NCBI GenBank assembly: GCA_028718575.1
Contig: JAQULN010000057.1
Location: 1 to 11,292, forward strand
Source of the DNA: Candidatus Krumholzibacteriia bacterium
Lineage (GTDB): Bacteria > Krumholzibacteriota > Krumholzibacteriia > LZORAL124-64-63
DNA length: 11,292 nt
Direction of reading: 5' to 3'
Numbering within the stretch: the stretch's first letter is position 1; the number at the start of each line of letters is the position of its first letter. A model generated the notes under the pieces. The model ran no database searches, was not told the origin of the DNA, and saw nothing but the letters and a program-made list of their open reading frames with translations. Positions 1 to 6,219 of the stretch are shown here, piece after piece. The translations under genes were made by a program, and so were the position numbers.

Positions 1-199
1 TCTCTTGTACGGCCCGGTCGTAGGACCAGGCGGAAATCGCCACGCCGTTGATCGAGCCGACCGTATCGCTACGCCGGCCGCCGCCGCTGCCGCCGCCGCC
101 GGCGAAATCCATGCCCCAGGCAAGGAAGATGAACGCCACGAAGGTGGCGGCGATGACCCAGTAAAAATACTTGGCGTTCGAGCGCAGGAATTTGAACAT
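1..199 (-). CDS. SurA_N/PpiD-like membrane-anchored peptidyl-prolyl isomerase or chaperone, N-terminus only (partial)
   Basis: The reverse strand encodes a start at 199 with N-terminus MFKFLRSNAKYFYWVIAAT, a single hydrophobic anchor at about residues 12-28, a Gly-rich linker (about residues 34-41) and then the opening of a SurA-type N-terminal domain (VGSINGVAISAWSYDRAVQE). The charged start, one uncleaved transmembrane helix and a 'V-x-x-ING-x-x-I' segment are the usual opening of PpiD/SurA_N proteins. These help fold outer-membrane proteins at the periplasmic face and often carry a parvulin (rotamase) domain later. That later part lies outside the window, so isomerase activity cannot be judged. 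A ribosome binding site GGGAGC (208-213 on the + strand as gctccc) sits 8 nt before the start and supports it. The gene is divergent from glnA. The family call rests on the short N-terminus only. Confidence 0.72.
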   Translation of the reverse strand, partial: MFKFLRSNAKYFYWVIAATFVAFIFLAWGMDFAGGGGSGGGRRSDTVGSINGVAISAWSYDRAVQE

Positions 200-306
200 T
201 ATTGCGAGCTCCCGCTACCAGGCGACAGCCGGCGCGAACCGGCACCACGAAAGCCGACCACGGCGGTTTCCCCCTGGCCGGCGGGTTCGATCCCGAGCAA
301 GCAGAT

Positions 307-336
307 AAACTAACACACTAAAGGGGGTTTTCTCAA
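307..336 (-). promoter_or_regulatory. Candidate promoter for the SurA_N/PpiD-like gene
   Basis: On the minus strand, TTGAGA (336-331; 5 of 6 to the -35 consensus) is followed after 18 nt by TAGTTT (312-307; weak -10) in an AT-richer patch. The inferred transcript would start about 100 nt before the gene start at 199. The -10 is poor, so this is only a candidate. Confidence 0.3.
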
Positions 337-404
337 GCTCGGGCTTGCGTTATGGAAGCGAGCGCGTTGAAATCGGTGTAGATTGCGGTCGGTTTGCGAA
401 CAGA

Positions 405-418
405 TGTTGCCTGCAACA
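405..418. promoter_or_regulatory. 14-bp palindrome upstream of glnA, candidate operator
   Basis: TGTTGCCTGCAACA is a perfect inverted repeat (6-bp arms, 2-nt centre) ending 19 nt before the glnA start and 4 nt before its ribosome binding site. Such a site could bind a dimeric regulator or form a short RNA hairpin close to the Shine-Dalgarno. It does not match the GlnR/TnrA operator pattern (TGTNAN7TNACA). No strong sigma70 promoter was recognised beside it. A role is inference from position and symmetry. Confidence 0.35.
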
Positions 419-437
419 GCGAGAAAGGACGACCTGC

Positions 438-1838
438 ATGAACGATCCGTATGATTCCGCCTACGCCGGTACGTATGCTGAGGGTGTGATCGCCGGCCCG
501 GATGCCCGCCAGGCGCTGCTGCGGCGCATGGAGGCCGACGGCGTGAAGTTCCTGCGGATGATCTTCTCCGACATCCTCGGGGCCAGTAAGAATGTCGAAG
601 TGCCGCCCAGCCAGTTCGAGAAAGCCCTGCGCGGCGAGATCATGTTCGACGGTTCCTCGATCGAGGGTTTCAGCCGGATCGAGGAATCGGACATGTTATT
701 GGTGCCAGAGCTGAACACATACGCCGTATTCCCATTCCAACCGGACGGCGCCACGCGGGTCGGTCGGATCATTTGCGACGTGTATACGGCCGATCACCAG
801 CCGTTTGCCGGTTGTCCTCGTTTGGCGCTCAAACGGGTGCTCCGGGATTTCCAGGCGCTGGAACTGCAGCCGGTCTGCGGGCCGGAACTGGAATTCTTCT
901 TGTTCCGCCTCGAGGCCGGCGGCGATCCAACGGTGATCACGCAAGACCGTGGCGGCTACTTCGATCTGGCGCCGGTGGATCGGGGCGAAGCCGCGCGGCG
1001 GCAGATGGTGCTCACCCTCGAGGCGATGGGCTTCGAAATCGAAGCCGCCCACCATGAGGTCGCGCCGGGGCAGCACGAGATCGATTTCAAGTACGCCGAG
1101 GCGCTACAGACCGCCGATCGCGTGATCACCTTCAAACAGCTCGTTAAAAAAGTCGCTAATGACCACGGCTTGCACGCCACATTCATGCCCAAGCCGCTGG
1201 CGGGGGTCAACGGTTCCGGCATGCACACGCATCAATCGCTGTTCCGCCAAGACGGCGGCGAACTCGTCAACGCGTTCTACGATCCGCACGCCGCGAACCA
1301 GATGAGCGATCAGATGCGCTGGTATATCGGCGGTATTTTGAGCCATGCGCGCGCTTTCGTCGCCGTGACCAATCCTCTGGTCAACAGCTATAAACGGCTC
1401 GTACCGGGTTACGAGGCGCCGGTCAACGTGGCCTGGTCCGACCACAATCGTTCGCCCTTGGTCCGCGTGCCGGCGCGGCGCGAGATCGGCACGCGGATCG
1501 AAGTTCGCGTTCCTGATCCCGCGTGCAATCCCTACCTCGCGTTCGCCGTGATGCTGGCCGCCGGCCTCGACGGCATTCGCCACCGGATCGACCCCGGGCC
1601 GCCGCTCAACTTGAACATCTTCGATCTGAGCGAGAAAGAGAAGCTGGAACGGGGTGTCCGTCAGTTGCCGCCCGATCTGCACGCCGCCCTGGAGGAACTC
1701 GAGGGCGATGCGGTGATCCAGCAGGCCCTCGGCGAACACATCGCCGAGAATTACCTGCGGGCCAAGCGCCAGGTCTGGAGCGATTACTGCGCCTCGGTGC
1801 ACCCGTGGGAACTGGAGCGGTACCTGGCGACGTATTGA
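438..1838 (+). CDS. glnA: Type I (alpha) glutamine synthetase
   Basis: Makes glutamine from glutamate, ammonia and ATP, the main cytoplasmic route of ammonia assimilation, as a dodecamer. The 466-aa protein aligns by eye along its length with the B. subtilis GSI-alpha enzyme. Seen: MFDGSSIEGFSRIEESD at 69-85, GGYFDLAPVD, the ATP-binding signature KPLAGVNGSGMHTH from 252, VNSYKRLVPGYEAP, and the closing VHPWELERY. The region where GSI-beta enzymes carry the adenylylated tyrosine reads LNIFDLSEKE (Phe 395), so GlnE-type adenylylation is not expected. Arg 80 matches the B. subtilis residue tied to feedback inhibition. ATG 438 was chosen because GAAAGGA lies about 8 nt upstream; an upstream TTG (345) would add an unconserved tail. 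Even so, about 20 residues precede the usual family start. The DUF212 gene follows 56 bp downstream. Confidence 0.97.
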   Translation: MNDPYDSAYAGTYAEGVIAGPDARQALLRRMEADGVKFLRMIFSDILGASKNVEVPPSQFEKALRGEIMFDGSSIEGFSRIEESDMLLVPELNTYAVFPFQPDGATRVGRIICDVYTADHQPFAGCPRLALKRVLRDFQALELQPVCGPELEFFLFRLEAGGDPTVITQDRGGYFDLAPVDRGEAARRQMVLTLEAMGFEIEAAHHEVAPGQHEIDFKYAEALQTADRVITFKQLVKKVANDHGLHATFMPKPLAGVNGSGMHTHQSLFRQDGGELVNAFYDPHAANQMSDQMRWYIGGILSHARAFVAVTNPLVNSYKRLVPGYEAPVNVAWSDHNRSPLVRVPARREIGTRIEVRVPDPACNPYLAFAVMLAAGLDGIRHRIDPGPPLNLNIFDLSEKEKLERGVRQLPPDLHAALEELEGDAVIQQALGEHIAENYLRAKRQVWSDYCASVHPWELERYLATY

Positions 1839-1894
1839 AGCGGAGCAGATGCCGCGGCACCCGCTCGCGGTGGACCGGCCGCTGCAGGAGGAGC

Positions 1895-2314
1895 ATGGTC
1901 AACGCGGGAGTGCTGGCGATCCTGAGCGGACTGGCCGCTCAGGCGCTGAAAGTGGTTGTGGAACTCGTCTGGCGCCGCCGTTGGCGGCCGCGGTTGTTCT
2001 TCGCCAACGGGGGCATGCCCTCCTCGCATACGGCGACGGTTGTCACGCTGGCCGTTCTCGTCGGCGCGCGCCACGGTCTGCAGGATCCAGTCTTCAGCCT
2101 CGTGGTTGTCTTCGCGGTCTATGTGATTTTCGAGGCGACCGGTCTGCGGCAGGAGATCGGACACCAGGCGCGTTTGCTCAATGATCTGGTGGAGACGCTG
2201 CGCCGCAGCCACCACGTCGACGCCCAGGACCTGCGGGTCTTCATGGGGCATACCTGGGGGGAAGTAGCCGGCGGCGCCTTCTGCGGCGCGGCGTTCGCGG
2301 TGCCATTTATCTGA
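1895..2314 (+). CDS. DUF212/YuiD-like divergent PAP2 family membrane protein
   Basis: A 139-aa membrane protein with the hallmarks of the DUF212 (divergent PAP2, YuiD-like) family: an N-terminal hydrophobic helix, FFANGGMPSSHTATV (MPSSH at 41-45), a long central helix ending in FEATGLRQEIG, then HQARLLNDLVETL and LRVFMGHTWGEVAGGAFCGA near the end. The family is distantly related to PAP2 phosphatases and keeps the PSSH motif, but substrate and activity are not established, so no reaction is assigned. The length is normal for the family. ATG 1895 has AGGAGGAG directly upstream, unusually close (3-4 nt); an in-frame GTG at 1910 would have more normal spacing but would shorten the first helix. 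It may be co-transcribed with glnA, since no terminator was seen in the 56-bp gap. Confidence 0.9.
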   Translation: MVNAGVLAILSGLAAQALKVVVELVWRRRWRPRLFFANGGMPSSHTATVVTLAVLVGARHGLQDPVFSLVVVFAVYVIFEATGLRQEIGHQARLLNDLVETLRRSHHVDAQDLRVFMGHTWGEVAGGAFCGAAFAVPFI

Positions 2315-2357
2315 ACATGTGATCGCAAAATATTCTGAGTAAAGATTGCTCTAATGC

Positions 2358-2388
2358 TTGACACGCCACCCCGCGTCAGTGGTAACCT
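2358..2388 (+). promoter_or_regulatory. Candidate sigma70-type promoter for the ParA/polysaccharide gene run
   Basis: A perfect -35 hexamer TTGACA (2358-2363) precedes a weak -10 such as TAACCT (2383-2388, 19-nt spacer; alternatives with 17-18 nt are no better). It lies in the least GC-rich stretch of the gap after the DUF212 gene, about 120-150 nt before the ATPase start. The leader that follows (2389-2506) holds small inverted repeats (GGGC/GCCC; ACCCGGGT) but no RNA element I recognise. No terminator for the upstream genes was seen in 2315-2357. Confidence 0.5.
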
Positions 2389-2506
2389 GCGCCGACGAGT
2401 GTGGGCACAAGGCCCGCGCCAGCCCATGGTCTGCCGGAATCCTATGGACGGGAGGTAGGCACCCGGGTACGCAGCAAGCTCCGGCCTCATGACGAAAGGA
2501 GTCGTG

Positions 2507-3580
2507 ATGAGAGTCATCGCCCTCGCGAACCAGAAGGGCGGATGTGGGAAGACCACCGCAGCCGTCAACCTAGCCGCCGCCCTCAGCCGCCTCGGCCGCC
2601 GCGTGTTGCTGGTGGACAATGATCCGCAGGGTCATGCGACCATGGCGCTGGGTCTCACCGAGCGGGATTTTTCTCTTTCAACCTATGATCTCTATCTGAC
2701 CGACGACATCTTGGTGGAGGATGCCCGGGTCGAAATCGCGCCGCGCCTGGACCTGGTCCCGGCGGGGATCGAACTCAGCGCCGTGGAACCGCGTCTCGCC
2801 GGCGTCGAAGGACGCGAGCATCGCCTGCGCGATACTTTTCGGCGGTCCGAACTCAAGTACGACATCATCCTGCTGGACTGCCCGCCGGCCGTGGGCACGC
2901 TCACCTTCAACGCGCTGGTAACCTCCGGCGAAGCGCTGGTGCCGGTCGAAGCCAGTGTGTTCAGCCGCCAAGCGGTGGCCAAATTCTGCGAAACGCTGGC
3001 CGTACTGCGGGAGCGGCGGGGCCACGAGGTGGTCTTGCGCCTGTTGCTCTCGAACTTCGATCTGCGGTCCCGTTTCGCGCGCGGGTTGCGCGACGAACTG
3101 GCCGCCGCCTACGGTCCGGCATTGCTGGAGACGCTCATCCGGCCGACGGTGCGCCTGCGCGAGGCGGCGGCCGCGGGCGTTTCGGTGCTCGAGCACGACC
3201 TCGCTTGCAGCGGCGCGCAGGATTTCCGGGACCTGGCGCGCGAGATCGCGGCGCAGGATGTCGATCTCTCGGTGCCCGGCCTGGATCACTGGTCGGCGCT
3301 CCTGCACGGACCCGAACCGACTCCCGAGGGCGTGCGGTTCGTTGTCGATTTTCCGCGCGCCAAGGACGTTCGGGTGACCGGCAGCTTCAACAACTGGTCT
3401 GCTGAGGGCGTCGCGCTGACTCGCGGCGACGAAGGGCACTGGCAGTGCGTGCTCCCGCTCGAGGCCGGCGATCACCAGTACCGCTATATCGTCGACGGCG
3501 TGTGGATGCCGGATCCGCACAACGCTGAGCACGCGATCAACGAGTTCGGCGGTGCCAACAGTTTGCTGCTGGTGCCTTGA
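2507..3580 (+). CDS. ParA/Soj-type ATPase fused to a C-terminal CBM48 (AMPK-beta-like glycogen-binding) domain
   Basis: A 357-aa two-domain protein. Residues 1-265 are a ParA/MinD-class P-loop ATPase: deviant Walker A KGGCGKTT (10-17) with signature lysine 10, VLLVDNDPQGHAT around 33-45 (Walker A'), Walker B YDIILLDCPP (118-127), and the ParA-like end with RPTVRLREAAAAGVSV. ParA proteins bind DNA or membranes dynamically and position cargo. Residues about 273-357 form an early-set CBM48/AMPK-beta fold: VRVTGSFNNW (FNNW 294-297), a W-containing strand, AGDHQYRYIVDGVWMPDP (325-337), then a conserved N and G near the end. That module normally binds alpha-glucans or sits on glycogen enzymes. The stop codon comes just after it and no frameshift is seen, so the fusion is real in this sequence. 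ATG 2507 has AAGGAG 5 nt upstream; ATG 2489 lacks one. No parB is visible. The next gene starts 1 nt after the stop. Function inferred only. Confidence 0.93.
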   Translation: MRVIALANQKGGCGKTTAAVNLAAALSRLGRRVLLVDNDPQGHATMALGLTERDFSLSTYDLYLTDDILVEDARVEIAPRLDLVPAGIELSAVEPRLAGVEGREHRLRDTFRRSELKYDIILLDCPPAVGTLTFNALVTSGEALVPVEASVFSRQAVAKFCETLAVLRERRGHEVVLRLLLSNFDLRSRFARGLRDELAAAYGPALLETLIRPTVRLREAAAAGVSVLEHDLACSGAQDFRDLAREIAAQDVDLSVPGLDHWSALLHGPEPTPEGVRFVVDFPRAKDVRVTGSFNNWSAEGVALTRGDEGHWQCVLPLEAGDHQYRYIVDGVWMPDPHNAEHAINEFGGANSLLLVP

Positions 3581-3581
3581 C

Positions 3582-4178
3582 ATGATCACGCCGGGCGAAG
3601 AAGCCGCGCCGCGGCCTGGCCCGCGGCTCGGCGGTCGCCATCACCTGGCGGCCGTGGCGGATGCGTTCCTGCCAGTCGGGCCGCCGGTCAAGGCCGCCGG
3701 CCGGACTGACGGCGGGAACGTCTATGCCGCCGCTCCCGGCGGCGTCGATACGGCTCGAGTCCTGTCGGTTCTGTGCGCGGGAACCGCCGCGAAACGGCGC
3801 CGTGATCTGGGCGGCGGCATCGCGGATCGTCTGCGCCGCTGGGAGCGCGACGACCGGCTGCCGCTCAACGAACCGGGACAACCGGTCCTGATCTGGTGCC
3901 CGATCGCGGAGGAGGCGCTCTCGCTGGTCTGTACTTTTACATTAGGGCGGCTCGGCGCGTTGCTGCAACCGGATAAAGTGACGTTGCTCTGGTTCGCCGG
4001 ACTGGAAGCGCAACGTTTGCGGGGGCGCGCTCCGGCGGTGACCCTGCGCGCGCGGGCGGTGGCGCTGGCGGGGGCGGCCGTGCCGGCGGCCGACGTGGTC
4101 CTTCATTGTCTGGGTTGGGACGGCGATGCGGGGCAGGAACTCAGGGATCTGGCGCGCCGCTTCGCCGCCGCCGGTTGA
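3582..4178 (+). CDS. Unrecognised 198-aa protein coupled to the ParA-CBM48 gene
   Basis: I do not recognise this 198-aa protein. Its ATG lies one base after the TGA of the ParA-CBM48 gene, so the two are very probably translated together. The first 60 residues are rich in Pro, Gly and Arg and include RHHLAAVADAFL; the middle is basic (KRRRDLGGGIADRLRRWERDD). The last 100 residues look like alternating strands and helices (PVLIWCPIAEEALSLVC, VTLLWFAGLEAQ, ADVVLHCLGWDGDAGQELRDL), suggesting an alpha/beta domain without a P-loop. There is no signal peptide and no clear transmembrane helix, so it is probably cytoplasmic. Position suggests a partner or regulator of the ATPase (the place where ParB/McdB-type partners often sit), but no sequence motif shows this. 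ATG at 3582 is preferred over upstream in-frame starts that would overlap the ATPase. Confidence 0.75.
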   Translation: MITPGEEAAPRPGPRLGGRHHLAAVADAFLPVGPPVKAAGRTDGGNVYAAAPGGVDTARVLSVLCAGTAAKRRRDLGGGIADRLRRWERDDRLPLNEPGQPVLIWCPIAEEALSLVCTFTLGRLGALLQPDKVTLLWFAGLEAQRLRGRAPAVTLRARAVALAGAAVPAADVVLHCLGWDGDAGQELRDLARRFAAAG

Positions 4179-4271
4179 CCGTTTTGCTTGTCGGCTGCCT
4201 ACACGGCGACGCGCGGTCGGAGCACGTTCTGCAACTTGCCACGAACGCGGCATGGGGGTAAGGTCCGCCGC

Positions 4272-4826
4272 ATGAACACCAACCGTTCCCGCCGGCGGCC
4301 GCAGTCCGTCGTCGCCGGTATGTGCTTGCTCGTCTGCTGCAGTGCGTGGGCCGGCGCTGAGCCCTTCGTGTTCGTCGTCGAAGCCGCGCGCGACACCAGC
4401 GGCGGCTTCCGTGCGCTGGCGTTGCCGGAGGTGGGTCGCCGGGCGCTGGTCTGGCCCGAGGGTGTCGTCACCGTGCCCGATTCGCTGCCCTGGTTTGAGT
4501 TCGGCGCGGCCGGCCTGGCCTGCGCGCTGCAGCCCGCCGCGCTGGTCGGGATCGGCGCCGGCGGCCGCTTCACCGCGACAGCGGGCAGCTATCGTCTGGA
4601 CACGCCTCTGTTGCTGACGGACGACCGTGTGGTAGCCTTCATGACGGCCGGTTGGCTGGATGTTGCGCCCGGCGGTGTGACGTACCGGCGGCCGGCGGTC
4701 CGGCGTGACACGCGGGGTGATTACGCCATCCTGGCGGGGTTGATCCTGGCCACGGCCGTGTTATTGCGGGCGATCCGCCGGCGCGGCGGTCGCAGCCAGG
4801 ATCGCGCCGCCCGCCCGCGCGAATGA
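4272..4826 (+). CDS. Unrecognised exported protein with signal peptide and C-terminal membrane anchor
   Basis: A 184-aa protein of unknown family. It opens with a basic stretch (NTNRSRRRPQS) and a hydrophobic core (VVAGMCLLVCCSAWAGA) typical of a signal peptide, perhaps cleaved after AGA. A soluble, mostly beta-looking region of about 125 residues follows, then a single C-terminal helix (YAILAGLILATAVLLRAI) and an Arg-rich tail, the arrangement of a type I membrane protein with most of its mass outside the cytoplasmic membrane. Several cysteines lie in the signal region but none forms a clear lipobox. ATG 4272 has GGGGTAAGG about 8 nt upstream. The gene ends in an ATGA overlap with the O-antigen ligase-like gene, so the two products are probably made together. 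It could be an accessory factor for that enzyme; this is inferred from context only. The 93-bp gap before it shows no clear promoter. Confidence 0.75.
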   Translation: MNTNRSRRRPQSVVAGMCLLVCCSAWAGAEPFVFVVEAARDTSGGFRALALPEVGRRALVWPEGVVTVPDSLPWFEFGAAGLACALQPAALVGIGAGGRFTATAGSYRLDTPLLLTDDRVVAFMTAGWLDVAPGGVTYRRPAVRRDTRGDYAILAGLILATAVLLRAIRRRGGRSQDRAARPRE

Positions 4827-6190
4827 AGCGGCTGCCTCCGGCCGACTGTTGTTTCGGGCTGGCGTTGCTGAGCCTGCCGCTCGTCGGCGTTGACCTCTAT
4901 CGCGCCGTCACCGGCAGCGACCTTGGCGCCGGCTTGCAGCCCGCCTACGTGCTCATCGCGGGCGCCTGGCTGTGGCGCCTCTTCGATCTCACGGTCCATG
5001 GACGGGCCCGCGGGTGGCTGCCGGGCCGCGGGCAGACCATGTGGCGCAGCGCTTGGTTTGGTTGGATCCTGGCCTGGGCTGGGATACTCCTGATCTCGGG
5101 CGCCGGTTTGTGGCTCGCTCCGTCGCCGGTCCTACCGCACGAGGCATGGCCCCGGTTCGCCAAGCAACTGGTGCAGGTCGGGATCATGGGCGCCTTCCTG
5201 CTTTATCCGGCCTTGTGGGTCCGCGGACCGCGGCGCTGGCGTTGGGTCCTCGTCTGTCTGAGCTGGGCGACAGCCCTGCAACTCGGATACGCCGTCCTGC
5301 AGGGCGTCCACATGCGTACGCCGCTGCCGGTCATGGACCTGATCGAGCGGATTGCGACCAGCAACCCGGCGATCCTGTCCGGTTCGACCTGGCTGTACCT
5401 CGGCGGCTTCACCGAGTTACCCCGCTTGCGCGGCAGCATGTGCGAGCCGTTGTACCTCGGCAACTACCTCGTCGGCGTGCTGCCCTTGCTCCTGTTCGCC
5501 GGGCAACGGCGGCTCGCAGCGGCCGGTGTGCTGGTGCTCTGGCTGACCTGGTCGCGGGGCGCCTGGTTCGCGGCCGCGGTCGCCCTCGTGGTCTGGTGGT
5601 GCCTGAGCCGCCGCGCCGGGCTCGGCCTGCCGGTTCGCCGCGCGATCCCGTTCTTGATCGGTGCGGTGGCCTGCAGCCTGGTCGTGATCCTGATGGTGTC
5701 TGGTCCCAGAGTCTTCGCTTGGCCGTACCAGCGTCTGCTGCAGACCTTCGATCAGAGCGACTGGTCCAACCTCACGCGCTACTTCAGCTATCAGGCCGCG
5801 TGGCGAGCCTGGTTGCAGTCGCCGATTGTCGGCGTCGGCTGGGGACAGTATCCGTACCATTTCTATGCGCTGGTGGACCTGCGGGGTCTGCAAAGCCAGT
5901 TCGCCTGGCCGGTCGTCAATAGTCTGCCATTGCGCGTGCTCTGCGAGACCGGCCTGTTGGGCTTCTCGTTGCTGCTGAGCGCGTTTTGGACGCTCTGGCG
6001 GCGTACCTGGCGGGCGATGGCGGCGGCGGCGACACCCCGGCGACGCGGCCGGCTGGCCGCCGCTGCCGCCGGTTGTTGCGGATTGGGGGCGCATCTGCTG
6101 GTGTTCTCTCAGTACAACCTGCCGCATCTTTGGGTGTTGCTCGGACTATGGCTTGCAGCCCTCGTCGAAGCCGAAAGCAGGACCGCATGA
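4823..6190 (+). CDS. O-antigen ligase/polymerase-like (Wzy_C family) multi-pass membrane protein
   Basis: A 455-aa protein that is mostly hydrophobic helices (about 10-12 membrane spans by eye) with one large periplasmic loop, the plan of the Wzy/WaaL superfamily. These enzymes polymerise lipid-linked repeat units or transfer a finished glycan to lipid A or a protein. Seen: LTWSRGAWFAAA (from 241), the common Wzy_C 'T-x-SRG-W' helix, and after a short loop ARG/aromatic-rich NLTRYFSYQAAWRAWLQSP with GVGWGQYPYHF (from 337), matching the 'R-x-x-x-W-x-A-x-x-x-x-x-x-PxxGxGxG' segment. Polymerase and ligase cannot be separated by sequence alone, so no symbol is given. The start overlaps the previous stop (ATGA, 4823-4826) and fixes the start choice. 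The end overlaps a mini-ORF and the glycosyltransferase gene follows. Confidence 0.88.
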   Translation: MKRLPPADCCFGLALLSLPLVGVDLYRAVTGSDLGAGLQPAYVLIAGAWLWRLFDLTVHGRARGWLPGRGQTMWRSAWFGWILAWAGILLISGAGLWLAPSPVLPHEAWPRFAKQLVQVGIMGAFLLYPALWVRGPRRWRWVLVCLSWATALQLGYAVLQGVHMRTPLPVMDLIERIATSNPAILSGSTWLYLGGFTELPRLRGSMCEPLYLGNYLVGVLPLLLFAGQRRLAAAGVLVLWLTWSRGAWFAAAVALVVWWCLSRRAGLGLPVRRAIPFLIGAVACSLVVILMVSGPRVFAWPYQRLLQTFDQSDWSNLTRYFSYQAAWRAWLQSPIVGVGWGQYPYHFYALVDLRGLQSQFAWPVVNSLPLRVLCETGLLGFSLLLSAFWTLWRRTWRAMAAAATPRRRGRLAAAAAGCCGLGAHLLVFSQYNLPHLWVLLGLWLAALVEAESRTA

Positions 6191-6219
6191 ATCCTCGCAG
6201 TCGCGGACGGGCGGCGTGA
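6187..6219 (+). other. Ten-codon mini-ORF bridging two genes, possible translational coupler
   Basis: An ATG overlapping the O-antigen ligase-like stop (ATGA, 6187-6190) opens a 10-codon frame (MNPRSRGRAA) whose TGA (6217-6219) overlaps the ATG of the glycosyltransferase (TGATG). Terminating ribosomes could restart on it and be delivered to the next start, where the Shine-Dalgarno is poor. It may also be chance; the peptide itself has no recognisable role. Confidence 0.25.

Noticed and set aside
81..111. GCC/GCG triplet-rich tract as a microsatellite
   Set aside because: It encodes the Gly-rich linker of the minus-strand chaperone and has interruptions; it is ordinary coding composition.
5..313. 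102-codon + strand frame at the left edge with an Ala run
   Set aside because: It is the complement of the SurA_N/PpiD-like gene; the Ala run is the reverse of the Gly-rich linker codons.
292..343. CCCGAGC/GCTCGGG inverted repeat as a terminator or operator
   Set aside because: Arms of 7 bp are separated by 38 nt and it is not followed by a T-run; in GC-rich DNA this is likely chance.
1104..1802. Antisense open frame of 232 codons opposite glnA
   Set aside because: It mirrors highly conserved glutamine synthetase codons and shows no domain or start signal of its own.
2315..2357. Terminator after the DUF212 gene
   Set aside because: The stretch is AT-richer but I found no stem followed by a T-run.
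2507..3325. Chromosome or plasmid partition locus (parAB)
   Set aside because: No ParB, parS-like repeat or replication gene is visible, and the ATPase carries a glucan-binding domain instead.
2678..3589. Long antisense open frame (303 codons) opposite the ParA-CBM48 gene
   Set aside because: The + strand frame carries complete ParA and CBM48 motifs; the antisense frame is a by-product of GC-rich codon use and its translation shows no family pattern.
4972..5922. 316-codon + strand frame inside the O-antigen ligase-like gene
   Set aside because: It is Arg/Pro/Ala-rich with no motif, while the overlapping frame has the Wzy_C motifs and membrane helices.
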